Assembly: GCA_964516435.1 (NCBI GenBank)
Contig: CAZEZP010000012.1
Location: forward strand, 1 to 64,000
Length of the DNA stretch: 64,000 bases
Reading direction: 5' to 3'
Source of the DNA: HGW-17 sp964516435
Lineage (GTDB): Bacteria; Myxococcota_A; Polyangia; HGW-17
Part shown: piece by piece, positions 36,780-45,912 of the stretch
How positions within the stretch are numbered: position 1 is the first letter of the stretch
Layout of the letters: every line of letters begins with the position of its first letter
Made by a program: the position numbers and the translations under genes
Notes under the pieces: model-generated
Told to the model about the DNA's origin: nothing
What the model saw: the letters and a program-made list of their open reading frames with translations, nothing else
The model's database searches: none

Positions 36780-37204
36780 ATGCGCATACCATCGTGACCG
36801 GCGTCATCGGCGCGGACTGCCACGCCGTGGGCAACAAGATCCTGGAGGCCTTCTTCACACAGGAAGGCTTCAAGGTCGTGAATTTGGGCGTCATGGTGTC
36901 CCAGGACGAATTCATCGATGCGGCCATCGAGACGCAGGCCGCGGCCATCCTGGTCTCCTCGCTCTACGGCCATGGGGAAATCGACTGCGCCGGGCTGCGC
37001 GAGCGCTGCATCGAGCGCGGCCTTGCGGACATCATCCTCTATGTCGGCGGCAACCTCGTGGTGGGCAAGACGGACTTCGAGGAAGTCCGGCGCAAGTTCG
37101 AGTCCATGGGCTACGACCGCGTGTTCCCCCCCACGGTAGACCTGCATGAAGTGGCCCGCCTCCTGCGCGCGGACATCGAGGCGCGCCAGCAGCGGAAGGG
37201 GTAA
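36776..37204 (+). CDS. glmS: Methylaspartate (glutamate) mutase, sigma/S subunit
   Basis: 142 residues, the usual size. It is the cobalamin-binding subunit of coenzyme B12-dependent glutamate mutase, which interconverts L-glutamate and (2S,3S)-3-methylaspartate. The B12-binding motif D14-x-H16-x-x-G19 is exact, with H16 as lower axial ligand to cobalt; SLYGHGEIDC and YVGGNLVVGK complete the Rossmann-like site. The ATG overlaps the regulator stop by four bases. Confidence 0.95.
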   Translation: MNAHTIVTGVIGADCHAVGNKILEAFFTQEGFKVVNLGVMVSQDEFIDAAIETQAAAILVSSLYGHGEIDCAGLRERCIERGLADIILYVGGNLVVGKTDFEEVRRKFESMGYDRVFPPTVDLHEVARLLRADIEARQQRKG

Positions 37205-37207
37205 GAC

Positions 37208-38617
37208 ATGCGCATCATCGCCGTGGACGTGGGGTCCACGTGGACCAAGGGTGCGCTCTTCGAAACGCAGGAGGATTCCCTGCGTCTGATGGCGCGGGCG
37301 CAGACGCCCACCACGGAGCATCTGCCGGACGGCTTCCGTGATGTCCACGACCGCCTGCAGGCGGCCAATGACGCAGCCGGATCCATGGAAAAACCGGCTG
37401 TGGCGTGGTCCTCCTCGGCGCACGGCGGGCTGGCCGTGGCCGCCGTCGGCCTCGTGCCGGACTGGACGCTCTCTGCGGCGCGGGCGGCGGCGCTTTCGGC
37501 GGGCGCCCGGATCACGGGCGTGTTCGCATATGAACTGACCGACGGCGACGTCGCGCGCATCAATTCCGAACGGCCCGACATCGTGTTGCTCACGGGCGGC
37601 ACCGATGGCGGCAACAAGACGGTGATCCTGCACAACGCGCGCAAACTGCGCTCCCTGCAGCCGGAAATCGCCATCGTGTACGCCGGCAACCGGGAAGTGG
37701 CCCAGGAAGCCGAAAAAATCCTGGAAGGCCATCCGCTGGCCGTAGCCGGAAACGTGCTTCCGGAATTGCGGGAACCCGCGCCCGAGAGCGCCCGGGAAGC
37801 CATCCGGCGCGTGTTCCTGGAGCGCATCGTGGAAGGCAAGGGCCTCTCCGAAATCGTGGCCATGACGGGTTCTTTCCCCGTGCCCACGCCGCGGGCCATG
37901 CTGGAATACGTGCAGGCCGTGGGGGAGAGCGGTCGGCTGGGCCGTTTCCTGTGCATCGATATGGGCGGGGCCACCACGGACGTCTATTCGCACGGCGTCC
38001 CCACGCCCGAGGAGGAGGCCGTGCTCGCTTCCGGCCTGCCCGAACCCGTGACGAAACGCACGGTGGAAGGGGACCTGGGCATGCGGATTTCGGCTCCGGC
38101 CGTGCTGCAGGGCGCGCCCATGTTCGTGGAGCGCCTGCTTCGCGCCCACGATGTGCCGGAAGCGGAACTGGCGGGATGGATCCAGGCGGTGAATGCCGCA
38201 CCGGCCCGGTTGCCCCGAACGCCGCGGGAGCGGCTCCTCGACGAGTTGCTGGCGCAGGCATGCACGGGCCAGGCCGTGGCGCGCCACGCAGGCCGCATGG
38301 AGATCGCCTACACGGTGCATGGGCCGCTGGAAATCCGGAAAGGCAAGGATTTCCGGAGATTTTCCACGCTGGTGTGCAGTGGCGGATTCCTCTCGCGCGG
38401 ATACGATCCGCGCCCGGCGCTGCGGATTCTGCCGTTCGACGAACGCGGGCGCATCGTGCTGGCGCCCATCGTCGAGCGTGTTCTGTATGATCGGGACTAT
38501 CTCTGGCCGCTCCTGGCCAACGCCTGGCGCCTGGCCCCCGGGGAAGCCGTGAATGCGGGGATCGCGGCGCTGCAGGAAAAAAATTCGAACGAAGACGACG
38601 GACATCCGGAGAACTGA
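37208..38617 (+). CDS. glmL: Glutamate mutase reactivating/accessory protein MutL
   Basis: 469 residues, ASKHA (actin-like ATPase) fold. IAVDVGSTWTKGALFE is the phosphate-1 motif, TGGTDGGNK and CIDMGGATTDVYS are the further nucleotide motifs. In known clusters this protein sits between the two mutase subunits and is thought to exchange damaged cobalamin in glutamate mutase. It begins three bases after glmS, behind a GGAAGGGG ribosome site. Confidence 0.93.
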   Translation: MRIIAVDVGSTWTKGALFETQEDSLRLMARAQTPTTEHLPDGFRDVHDRLQAANDAAGSMEKPAVAWSSSAHGGLAVAAVGLVPDWTLSAARAAALSAGARITGVFAYELTDGDVARINSERPDIVLLTGGTDGGNKTVILHNARKLRSLQPEIAIVYAGNREVAQEAEKILEGHPLAVAGNVLPELREPAPESAREAIRRVFLERIVEGKGLSEIVAMTGSFPVPTPRAMLEYVQAVGESGRLGRFLCIDMGGATTDVYSHGVPTPEEEAVLASGLPEPVTKRTVEGDLGMRISAPAVLQGAPMFVERLLRAHDVPEAELAGWIQAVNAAPARLPRTPRERLLDELLAQACTGQAVARHAGRMEIAYTVHGPLEIRKGKDFRRFSTLVCSGGFLSRGYDPRPALRILPFDERGRIVLAPIVERVLYDRDYLWPLLANAWRLAPGEAVNAGIAALQEKNSNEDDGHPEN

Positions 38618-38620
38618 ACC

Positions 38621-40069
38621 ATGAAGGACGAATCGACGAAGAAAATGACCGAGGAACGGTTCTGGACCCAGCGCGAGCAGGTGCTGGCCTCCTGGCCCAC
38701 GGGAAAGGACGTGGACCTGGAGGAGGCGTTCGCGTTCCACCGCCGACTGCCCATGGAAAAACGCTTTCCCGAGGCGCTGGATGCCGCGGTGCGGGAAAAG
38801 CGCGTGCTGCTGCAGCCGCGCGCCGGCGTGGCGCTCCTCGAGGAGCACATCGCACTGCTGCAGATGCTGGCCCGCGAAGCGGACGTGCTGCCCACCACCA
38901 TCGACGCCTACACGCGCCAGAACCGCTATGAGGAGGCGGAAAAGGGCATCGAGAAGAGCCGCCAGGCGGGACACAGCCTGCTCAACGGCTTCCCCGCCGT
39001 CAACCACGGGGTGGCGGCCTGCCGGCAGATCATCGAGCGCGTTCCCAAACCGGTGCAGGTGCGCCACGGCACGCCCGACGCCCGCCTGCTGGCCGAAATC
39101 ACGCTGGCGGCCGGCTTCACCTCGTTCGAGGGAGGCGGCATCTCCTACAACATCCCGTACGCCAAGAAGGTGCCCCTGGAGAAGAGCATCGCCGACTGGC
39201 AGTACGTGGACCGGCTGGTGGGCAAGTACGAGGAGGCCGGCATCCGCATCAACCGCGAGCCCTTCGGCCCGCTCTCGGGCACGCTCGTGCCGCCGTTCAT
39301 GAGCCATGCCGTGGCCATCATCGAGGGCATCCTGGCCCTCGAGCAGGGCGTGCGCTCGATTACACTGGGATACGGCCAGGCGGGCAACCTCATCCAGGAC
39401 GTGGCGGCCATCTTCAGCCTGCGCCAACTGGCCACCAAGTGGTTTGCCGAGGAAGGCTTCGAGGACTACCAGTTGTCCACGGTGTTCCACCAGTGGATGG
39501 GCGGCTTCCCGGAGGACGAGAGCAAGGCGTTCGCGGTCATCGCCTGGGGCGGCGCCGTGGCGGCGCTCTCCGGGGCCACCAAGGTCATCGTCAAGACGCC
39601 GCACGAGGCTTCCGGCATCCCCACGGGCGAGGCCAACCTGCAGGGCATCCTGGCCACGCGCCAGATCACGAGCATGCTTTTGGACCAGCAGACGAGCCTT
39701 CTTCCTCTGATCCAGGCCGAGGCCGAGCGCATCCGGGAATCGACGGAACACGTGCTGCGGGCGGTGAAGAAGATCGGCGAGGGCGACTGGGCCACGGGAA
39801 CCGTGCGGGCCTTTGCCGCCGGCATCCTCGACGTGCCATTCGCACCGTCCATCCACAACAAGGGGAAAATGCTGCCGGTGCGCGACAACGAGGGGGCCAT
39901 CCGGCTCTTCGACGTGGGGCAGGTGCCGCTTCCCGACGACATCCGAGCGTTCCACGCGGCCAAGGTGCGGGAGCGCGCGCAGGCCGAAGGGCGCGAGCCC
40001 TGCTTCCAGATGGTCATCGACGACATCTACGCCATTTCCAAGGGCCGCCTGGTGGGGCGCCCGCGATAG
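38621..40069 (+). CDS. glmE: Methylaspartate (glutamate) mutase, epsilon/E subunit
   Basis: 482 residues, the usual size for the catalytic TIM-barrel subunit. It binds glutamate and generates the adenosyl radical with the cobalamin held by glmS. Family landmarks are RQNRYEEAEKGIEKSRQAG, LLNGFPAVNHGV, VRHGTPDARLL, FEGGGISYNIPYAK, PFGPLSGTLVPP, QWMGGFPEDESKAF and TPHEASGIPTGEAN, the last near the substrate and cofactor sites. Three bases separate it from glmL. Confidence 0.95.
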   Translation: MKDESTKKMTEERFWTQREQVLASWPTGKDVDLEEAFAFHRRLPMEKRFPEALDAAVREKRVLLQPRAGVALLEEHIALLQMLAREADVLPTTIDAYTRQNRYEEAEKGIEKSRQAGHSLLNGFPAVNHGVAACRQIIERVPKPVQVRHGTPDARLLAEITLAAGFTSFEGGGISYNIPYAKKVPLEKSIADWQYVDRLVGKYEEAGIRINREPFGPLSGTLVPPFMSHAVAIIEGILALEQGVRSITLGYGQAGNLIQDVAAIFSLRQLATKWFAEEGFEDYQLSTVFHQWMGGFPEDESKAFAVIAWGGAVAALSGATKVIVKTPHEASGIPTGEANLQGILATRQITSMLLDQQTSLLPLIQAEAERIRESTEHVLRAVKKIGEGDWATGTVRAFAAGILDVPFAPSIHNKGKMLPVRDNEGAIRLFDVGQVPLPDDIRAFHAAKVRERAQAEGREPCFQMVIDDIYAISKGRLVGRPR

Positions 40070-40078
40070 GAACTCGCC

Positions 40079-41332
40079 ATGAAAATCCAGAAAGTATTCT
40101 TCGCACCCGGAAACTCCTCCTTCTTCTTCGACGATCAGCGCGCCATCAAGGCCGGCGCCGTGCACGACGGATTCGTGTACGAGGGCGCGCCCGTGACGGA
40201 AGGCTTTCCTTCCATCCGCACCGCCGGCGAGGCCGTCTCCATCCTGCTGGTGCTCGAAAACGGCGCCGTCGCGGTCGGGGATGCCTGCGCCGTGCAGTAC
40301 TCGGGCGCGGGCGGGCGAGATCCCCTGTTCCTGGCCGCGCACTACGTGCCCTTCATGGAACGCCACCTGCGACCGCTGCTGGAAGGCTACGAACTGACCA
40401 CCTTCCGGGCGGACGCCGATTACTTCGATCACCTGGAAGTGGAGGGCCGGCGCCTGCACACGGCCATCCGCTACGGGCTCACCCAGGCCCTGCTCGACGC
40501 CCACGCCCGCGCCACCGGGGACTTCATGGCCGAGGTGGTGATGCGCGAATGGAACCTGCCGCTGCGCCTCGCCCCCGTGCCGCTGTTCGGCCAGAGCGGA
40601 GACGATCGCTACGAATCCGTGGACAAGATGATCCTCAAGCAGGTGGACGCGCTGCCGCACGGGCTGATCAACAACATCCCCGACAAACTCGGGCGCCATG
40701 GCGAGAAACTGCAGGAATACGTCACGTTCCTGGTCGAGCGGGTGCGCAAACTGCGGCGGGATCCCGCCTACGTGCCGGCCCTGCACATCGACGTCTACGG
40801 CACCATCGGCATCATCTTCGATCACGACATGGGCAGGGTGGTGGATTACGTGGCCGGCCTGGCGCGCTTCGCGCAGGAGTTTCCGCTCTACATCGAAGGC
40901 CCGGTGGACATGGGAGAGAAAAATGCCCAGATGGAAGCGCTCCTGAAGATCCGGCGCGGCCTGGACGCGCTCGGCTCCCCGGTGAAGATCGTCGCCGACG
41001 AGTGGTGCAACACCTACGAGGACGTGGTGGACTTCACGCGGGAGAAATGCTGCGACATGGTGCAGATCAAGACGCCCGACCTGGGCGGCATCCAGAACAT
41101 CGTGGATGCCGTGCTGCACTGCAACGAGCACGGCATGGAGAGCTACCAGGGCGGCACCTGCAACGAGACCGACGTCTCCGCGCGCGCCTGCGTGCACCTG
41201 GCGCTGGCCTCCCACCCGCAGCGCATGCTCGTCAAGCCCGGCATGGGCTTCGACGAGGGGCTGACCATCGTGCGCAACGAAATGAACCGCATGCTGGCCC
41301 TGCTGGCATGGAAACACGGAGTGCAATCATGA
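40079..41332 (+). CDS. mal: Methylaspartate ammonia-lyase
   Basis: 417 residues, enolase superfamily. Eliminates ammonia from 3-methylaspartate to give mesaconate. Active-site residues fall at the same numbers as in the Citrobacter/Clostridium enzyme: H194, metal ligands D238, E273 and D307, Q329, catalytic K331 in VQIKTPDLGG and C361. The protein is therefore very likely active. It follows glmE by nine bases, and its stop overlaps the next start (ATGA). Confidence 0.97.
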   Translation: MKIQKVFFAPGNSSFFFDDQRAIKAGAVHDGFVYEGAPVTEGFPSIRTAGEAVSILLVLENGAVAVGDACAVQYSGAGGRDPLFLAAHYVPFMERHLRPLLEGYELTTFRADADYFDHLEVEGRRLHTAIRYGLTQALLDAHARATGDFMAEVVMREWNLPLRLAPVPLFGQSGDDRYESVDKMILKQVDALPHGLINNIPDKLGRHGEKLQEYVTFLVERVRKLRRDPAYVPALHIDVYGTIGIIFDHDMGRVVDYVAGLARFAQEFPLYIEGPVDMGEKNAQMEALLKIRRGLDALGSPVKIVADEWCNTYEDVVDFTREKCCDMVQIKTPDLGGIQNIVDAVLHCNEHGMESYQGGTCNETDVSARACVHLALASHPQRMLVKPGMGFDEGLTIVRNEMNRMLALLAWKHGVQS

Positions 41333-42687
41333 GCATGCAAGAATTTCGTGTCCTGAGTCCAACCGCCATCCTGGGGTACGGTTTCCCGGAAGAATCCTTC
41401 CGGCGCGGCATCGAGGCGCAGCCGCACTGCATCGCCGTGGACGCGGGTTCTACCGACCCCGGTCCCACGTATCTGGGAGCCGGTAAACCCTTCACCGACC
41501 GGCTCGGCGTCAAGCGCGACCTGCGTTTCATGCTCAAGGCCGGCATCGAGCGACGCATCCCCGTGCTCATCGGAACGGCCGGCGGTTCCGGCGCGGCCGT
41601 GCACGTGGCCTGGTGCCGCGAAATCATCGAGGAAATCGCGCGCGAAGAGAACCTGCATTTCAAGATGGCCATCATCCATTCCGACGTGGACCGGGAGACC
41701 GTGCTGCGCGAACTGGAAGCCGGCCGGGTCACGCCCCTGCCGTTCGTGCCCGAACTGACGCGCGAAAAGGTTCTCGAAACCACGCACATCGTGGCGCAGA
41801 TCGGAATGGAGCCCTATTTCCGGGCACTGGACACTGGCGCGGACGTGATCCTGGCCGGACGCTCCTACGATCCGGCCGTATTCGCTGCCCTGCCGGTGAA
41901 AATGGGATTCGACGAAGGACTGGCCCTGCACATGGGCAAGATCCTGGAATGCGCGGCGATTGCAGCCGACCCTGGCTCTGGATCCGACTGCGTGCTGGGC
42001 ATCCTGCGCGGGGATCACTTCGTCCTGCGGGCGCTTTCGCCGGAGCGCCGCTTCACGCGGCTGTCCACCGTGGCGCATTCGCTCTATGAAAAATCCAATC
42101 CCATGGAACTTCCGGGGCCGGGCGGGAAACTGGACCTGCGCCACACCACCTTCACCGAGCACGAAAACGGCGAGGTCACCGTGCGCGGCAGCCGCCACGT
42201 GCCGTCGGAGACCTATTTCGTCAAGCTCGAGGGCGCCCGCCGGGTGGGCTTCCGCACGGTATGCGTGGCCGGCAGCCGCGATCCCGTGTTCATCGAGAAG
42301 GTGGACGGCATCCTCGCGTCCGTGCGCACGCGGGTGGACCAGATCCTCGAGCGCGAGAACCTGCGAGGCGAAATCCATGTGCACATCTATGGCAAGAATG
42401 GCGTGATGGGCGATCTGGAACCCGAAAAGACCGTGCGTTCCCACGAACTCGGGCTCGTCATCGAGGCCGTGGCCGCCACGCAGGCGCAGGCCAACACCCT
42501 GTGCTCGATCATGCGCTCGACGCTTCTGCACTTCGGATATCCCGGACGCATCTCCACGGCGGGCAACCTGGCATTCCCCTTCTCGCCCTCGGACATCCCC
42601 GCCGGCGAGGTGTACGAGTTTTCCATCTATCACCTGATGCCCGTGAAAGACCCGGGCGATTTCCCCATCACCGTCGTGGAGGTGTGA
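41329..42687 (+). CDS. AtuA-family protein (DUF1446, acyclic terpene utilisation type)
   Basis: 452 residues; a second ATG lies two codons in. The pattern fits the DUF1446/AtuA family: FRVLSPTAILGYGFP at the start, CIAVDAGSTDPGPTYLG, VLIGTAGGSGA, ILAGRSYDPAVFAALP, SETYFVKLEGARRVGF and AGEVYEFSIYHL. The biochemical role of the family is not settled. Members often occur with a DUF4387 partner, as here. In this operon the pair follows the mesaconate-forming enzyme, so a role with mesaconate or citramalate is possible; that is inference from position only. Confidence 0.8.
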   Translation: MSMQEFRVLSPTAILGYGFPEESFRRGIEAQPHCIAVDAGSTDPGPTYLGAGKPFTDRLGVKRDLRFMLKAGIERRIPVLIGTAGGSGAAVHVAWCREIIEEIAREENLHFKMAIIHSDVDRETVLRELEAGRVTPLPFVPELTREKVLETTHIVAQIGMEPYFRALDTGADVILAGRSYDPAVFAALPVKMGFDEGLALHMGKILECAAIAADPGSGSDCVLGILRGDHFVLRALSPERRFTRLSTVAHSLYEKSNPMELPGPGGKLDLRHTTFTEHENGEVTVRGSRHVPSETYFVKLEGARRVGFRTVCVAGSRDPVFIEKVDGILASVRTRVDQILERENLRGEIHVHIYGKNGVMGDLEPEKTVRSHELGLVIEAVAATQAQANTLCSIMRSTLLHFGYPGRISTAGNLAFPFSPSDIPAGEVYEFSIYHLMPVKDPGDFPITVVEV

Positions 42688-42688
42688 A

Positions 42689-43006
42689 ATGAAGCGTCCC
42701 ATCACTGAAATCGCCCGCGTGATCCGTTCCAAGAACAGCGGCCCGTTCGAACTGACCCTGGACATCCTGTTCCGCGAGGAGGCCCACTACCGGGCCGTGC
42801 GGGACGGCAGGCAGGTGACCCCGGAGCGCATCGCCGCGCTCTACGGCGTGCCCGCATCCGACATCCTGTCGGTGGTGTACTTCGATCCGGCCATGGCCGT
42901 GAAGGCCACACTGCGCCGCCCGCTCCCATCGGGCGTGCCCGGCGACAGCGACATCTACGGTGCCCAGCAGCATGCGCCGTTGCTCTCCCTGGAGTTCGAC
43001 GTATGA
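42689..43006 (+). CDS. DUF4387 family protein
   Basis: 105 residues. It begins with the family pattern IARVIRSKNSGPFELTLDILF and contains a short helix-rich centre, VVYFDPAMAVKATLRRP and a LEFDV end. Members are usually encoded next to AtuA/DUF1446 proteins, and a two-protein complex is likely. One base separates it from the AtuA gene, and its end overlaps the P-loop gene by four bases. Confidence 0.85.
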   Translation: MKRPITEIARVIRSKNSGPFELTLDILFREEAHYRAVRDGRQVTPERIAALYGVPASDILSVVYFDPAMAVKATLRRPLPSGVPGDSDIYGAQQHAPLLSLEFDV

Positions 43007-43944
43007 ACTACATCCAGCAGGGATCCCCCGTCCACGACAACCTGATGTACGCCACCTACTACGCCCCCCGCGGGCGCTACCGCATGTACATGCTGGGCGG
43101 GGCGCTCTCCCAGCGCTATCTCACGCCCAACGACCTGCTCATCGGCGTCATCGGGGCGGAGGGGTCGGGCAAGAGCACGCTGATCAAGGCCCTGTTCCCC
43201 GGCCTGGAGCTCACCAACGACGACGACGGCGTCAACGTGCGCCCCACGCCGCTCCTGGAGTTCACCGGGGACGACTTCTTCGCCGGCCACACGTTCCACA
43301 TCGACTACCGCTACGAGAGCGCCTTCCATTCCAAGTTCCAGATCCTGGAAGCCATCCGCCGGGCGCTGTCCCACCAACGGCGCGTGATCGTTGAGCATTT
43401 CGATCTCGTTTATGAGGATCTGGGCTTCAACGCGCACCTGCTCTTCGGCATCGGCGAGGAAATCATCGTGTGCCGCCCCAACGCCTTCGGCCCGCATCCG
43501 GCGGCCATCCGGAACGTGGTGACGAAGACCATCCGCTTCCGGCGCATGGCGCATTCGGCCGAGGACCTGACCTGCCTGGTGCTCAAGCGCGACTACGGCA
43601 TCGAAAGCAAGTTGCTGCATTCCGACGTCAAGCACGGCTTCGTGCTGCGCTTCGACGCGCCCCCGTCGGTCAACCTGTGCATGCTGCAGACCAAGGTGCG
43701 CGAACTCATCGACGCCAATCTGCCCATCCAGGCGGCCGACGAGCAGCACATCCGGGTGGGGGAAGACCTGCTCTTCTGCACGGGCGTGCGCACCCACGTC
43801 AAGCGCACCGGAGAAATCGAGGATTTCCGGCTCCTCAAGGAACTGCGCCACGACGAACTGACGGGCGAGCACCTGCTCATCGGCCTCGTCGGACGCCGCG
43901 AACCCGCCGGATTCGAGGACATCGTCCCCCTGCTCGACGAGTGA
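43003..43944 (+). CDS. P-loop ATPase of the methylaspartate operon
   Basis: 313 residues. One nucleotide-binding P-loop is clear, GAEGSGKS at residues 51-58. IVEHFDLVYEDL at about 128-139 could be the Walker B region. HPAAIRN, RMAHSAEDLT and HVKRTGEIEDFRLL occur in the second half. I do not recognise a characterised family. Its place at the end of the operon and the overlap with the DUF4387 gene suggest a chaperone- or kinase-like function for this pathway, which is inference. Confidence 0.7.
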   Translation: MNYIQQGSPVHDNLMYATYYAPRGRYRMYMLGGALSQRYLTPNDLLIGVIGAEGSGKSTLIKALFPGLELTNDDDGVNVRPTPLLEFTGDDFFAGHTFHIDYRYESAFHSKFQILEAIRRALSHQRRVIVEHFDLVYEDLGFNAHLLFGIGEEIIVCRPNAFGPHPAAIRNVVTKTIRFRRMAHSAEDLTCLVLKRDYGIESKLLHSDVKHGFVLRFDAPPSVNLCMLQTKVRELIDANLPIQAADEQHIRVGEDLLFCTGVRTHVKRTGEIEDFRLLKELRHDELTGEHLLIGLVGRREPAGFEDIVPLLDE

Positions 43945-44038
43945 CGCGCCGCATCCCGCGCCAAACGCCCCCTTGCGCGGCAGGAGATTTTCCGCTGGTG
44001 TGCCGCATCCTGCCACCGGCGGATGCCGGTCCCGGAAA
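43945..44038. other. Intergenic region between convergent genes
   Basis: About 94 bases after the operon. Inverse segments around CCGGCGGATGCCGG near 44016-44029 could form a short hairpin, with no T run. Confidence 0.3.
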
Positions 44039-44665
44039 TCATTCTTCCATCAGGAACGACGCGACGCGCGCGCAGACATGCGCCACGGATGCTTCCATCC
44101 GGTGGTCGTCGTCGATCTCCTCCAGCCGCACGAGCGGAGAGGTCCGTGCGAAAGCCCGCGAAAAATCCACGGGAACGGTGTCGTCGCGCGTGCCGTGGAT
44201 CACCAGCGTGGGGTGATGCACCGGCGGAAATCCGGCATATGAAGCCAGATCCTCGAACAGTCGCCAGCACACGGGCACGACCTGCCCGGATGCATCGGCG
44301 AACGGATGGGTTCCCTGCGCCTTCCAGCGCTCGATGGCCTCATCGCCCAGGGATGCGGCGAACAGGCGCTCCAGATGGAATGCCGGGCACAGCAGGACCA
44401 CCCGGCGCACCCGTGGCGCAAAGCGGGCCGCGAAAAAGGCCGCGGTGAGGCCGCCAAGAGAACTTCCAACCACGTCCCATGTCCCCTCGCGGGTCATTTC
44501 TTCCACGCGGGCCAGGGAGCGCGATACGGTGAGGCCGGCAAAATCGGGGGCATTGAGATCGGGCGCCAGAAAGACGGCTCCCTGCGATTCCAGTCGCCCG
44601 CGCAGGGCGGACGCCTTGGTGCCGTTCGGACCGGATGCGAAACCGTGCAGATACAGGACGTTCAC
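44039..44665 (-). CDS. YqiA-like alpha/beta hydrolase
   Basis: 208 residues. It begins MNVLYLHGFASGPNGTKA, the typical YqiA opening, has the nucleophile in GSSLGG (Ser at about 69), an acid in HGTRDDTVP and a His in DDDHRME. The fold is a small esterase or thioesterase; the natural substrate is unknown. It faces the methylaspartate operon end and lies 17 bases after a coiled-coil gene with which it is probably cotranscribed. Confidence 0.85.
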   Translation of the reverse strand: MNVLYLHGFASGPNGTKASALRGRLESQGAVFLAPDLNAPDFAGLTVSRSLARVEEMTREGTWDVVGSSLGGLTAAFFAARFAPRVRRVVLLCPAFHLERLFAASLGDEAIERWKAQGTHPFADASGQVVPVCWRLFEDLASYAGFPPVHHPTLVIHGTRDDTVPVDFSRAFARTSPLVRLEEIDDDHRMEASVAHVCARVASFLMEE

Positions 44666-44682
44666 GTTTCACCTCATGCCGT

Positions 44683-45315
44683 TCATATGGAGGCTTTTCC
44701 TTTCGGATCGGGTTTCCTTCCCTCGAGGAAAAAACTCCCGGCCACCTTGGGCCGGCCAAAAAAGAGCGTCGCCAGGCGGCGTTCGATGGCATCCATGCAG
44801 CGCGCCAGGTGGCGTTCCAGTTCCTCGGCGTCGAGCTTCAATTCCTCCCGGCGCAGCCGGATTTCCATGATTTCGTGCTCGGCCGCTTCGATTTCCAGTT
44901 GCAACTCCTGCAACTCGTAGAGAATCTCCTCGCATTCGGGATGCCCGGCGGCTTCGGAAAGGGACTGCATCAGGCGGCCGAAATCCTCCGCATTCGACAG
45001 CACGCGGGCAGGATTCCTGCGCCACTGCCGCAGGGCATCGCGGGCCGTCAGGAAAAACTCCCGGCGCGCATGCAGGAGTTCCAGTTTCGCCCGCAGCGCT
45101 TCGAGAATCTCCTCGGTGTCCATCCACAGGGCCCGCAGGCGGGCGGCCACCTCCACCTCCTGTTCCTCGAGGGCGCGGCGGCGGCGGAACAGTTCCTCGA
45201 CCTTCATGCGCTCCACGACCAGCGCTTGCGCATCCAGGCGCGTCTTCTCCCGCATGGACAGGGAAGCATGCAAAAAAGCGAGTTCCCGCGCCCAGATTTC
45301 CATCCGGGTGCTCAT
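44683..45315 (-). CDS. Coiled-coil protein of unknown function
   Basis: 210 residues, no signal peptide or membrane segment. Almost the whole chain is helical and charged (LFRRRRALEEQEVEVAARL, ELQELQLEIEAAEHEIMEI), predicted to form long coiled coils. It does not match a family I know. Its ATG overlaps the stop of the M15-like gene by one base (TGATG), so production is coupled to that gene. Confidence 0.65.
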   Translation of the reverse strand: MSTRMEIWARELAFLHASLSMREKTRLDAQALVVERMKVEELFRRRRALEEQEVEVAARLRALWMDTEEILEALRAKLELLHARREFFLTARDALRQWRRNPARVLSNAEDFGRLMQSLSEAAGHPECEEILYELQELQLEIEAAEHEIMEIRLRREELKLDAEELERHLARCMDAIERRLATLFFGRPKVAGSFFLEGRKPDPKGKASI

Positions 45316-45854
45316 CAGTTCCCCTCCCAGAAGCGCACGGGCCCCGTATCCATGTGGACGAAATCCGAACCGGGATAGTAGCCCACTCCGCCGCGCCTGA
45401 TTTGGCGCAGGAATGCCGACAGTTGCGCCAGGTCCACGCCCGGGACGACGATGTCGACGGCCTGCCCCCGCACATGATAGGAGTTGGGCGACACCTGCCC
45501 GAGACGCTTGCGCAGCAGCGTGTTGTAGCGGGAGGAACGGTAGGCACTGGTGATCTGGATTTCGCGGATGCGGAAACGGTTCACGATTTCATCGAAAAGG
45601 GAGAGCAGCCGGGCATCCATGGGACGCTCCCGCCCCGTGAAGTGGCAGCGCAGAAACCGGGACAGGATTTCCGGCGCCACCGGACTCTTGCCAGTGGAAG
45701 CCAGCACGAGCGTTTCCCCGGTGTGCAGGTTGTACAGGAAGGGGGGATGCTCGGCCGCATGGACGGGCGCCTGCAGGACGGGGCGCTCGCGCACGATGCC
45801 CTTGGGCGGGGATGCGAAAAGCGAGAGCAGAAGGAAGATGGACAGGGCCGTCAT
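45315..45854 (-). CDS. M15-like peptidase (DUF882/YcbK type)
   Basis: 179 residues with a short signal peptide. SAYRSSRYNTLLRKR, SYHVRGQAVDI and FVHMD match the zinc peptidase pattern of the M15/DUF882 group (H-x-x-G-x-A-x-D ... H-x-D). Members cleave or bind peptidoglycan stem peptides in the periplasm. A GGGGGAATC ribosome site precedes the ATG. It is divergent from a small lipoprotein gene, with only 58 bases between the starts. Confidence 0.85.
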   Translation of the reverse strand: MTALSIFLLLSLFASPPKGIVRERPVLQAPVHAAEHPPFLYNLHTGETLVLASTGKSPVAPEILSRFLRCHFTGRERPMDARLLSLFDEIVNRFRIREIQITSAYRSSRYNTLLRKRLGQVSPNSYHVRGQAVDIVVPGVDLAQLSAFLRQIRRGGVGYYPGSDFVHMDTGPVRFWEGN

Positions 45855-45912
45855 GATTCCCCCTGTTGGCGGAAAGCTGGTTGTGCTATGGTGGCGCGCG
45901 CAGGAGGTTCCG

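Noticed and set aside
36431..41326. Minus-strand open frame of about 1,630 codons
   Set aside because: Antisense to the GntR gene and the methylaspartate enzymes, whose active-site residues are confirmed; no family pattern.
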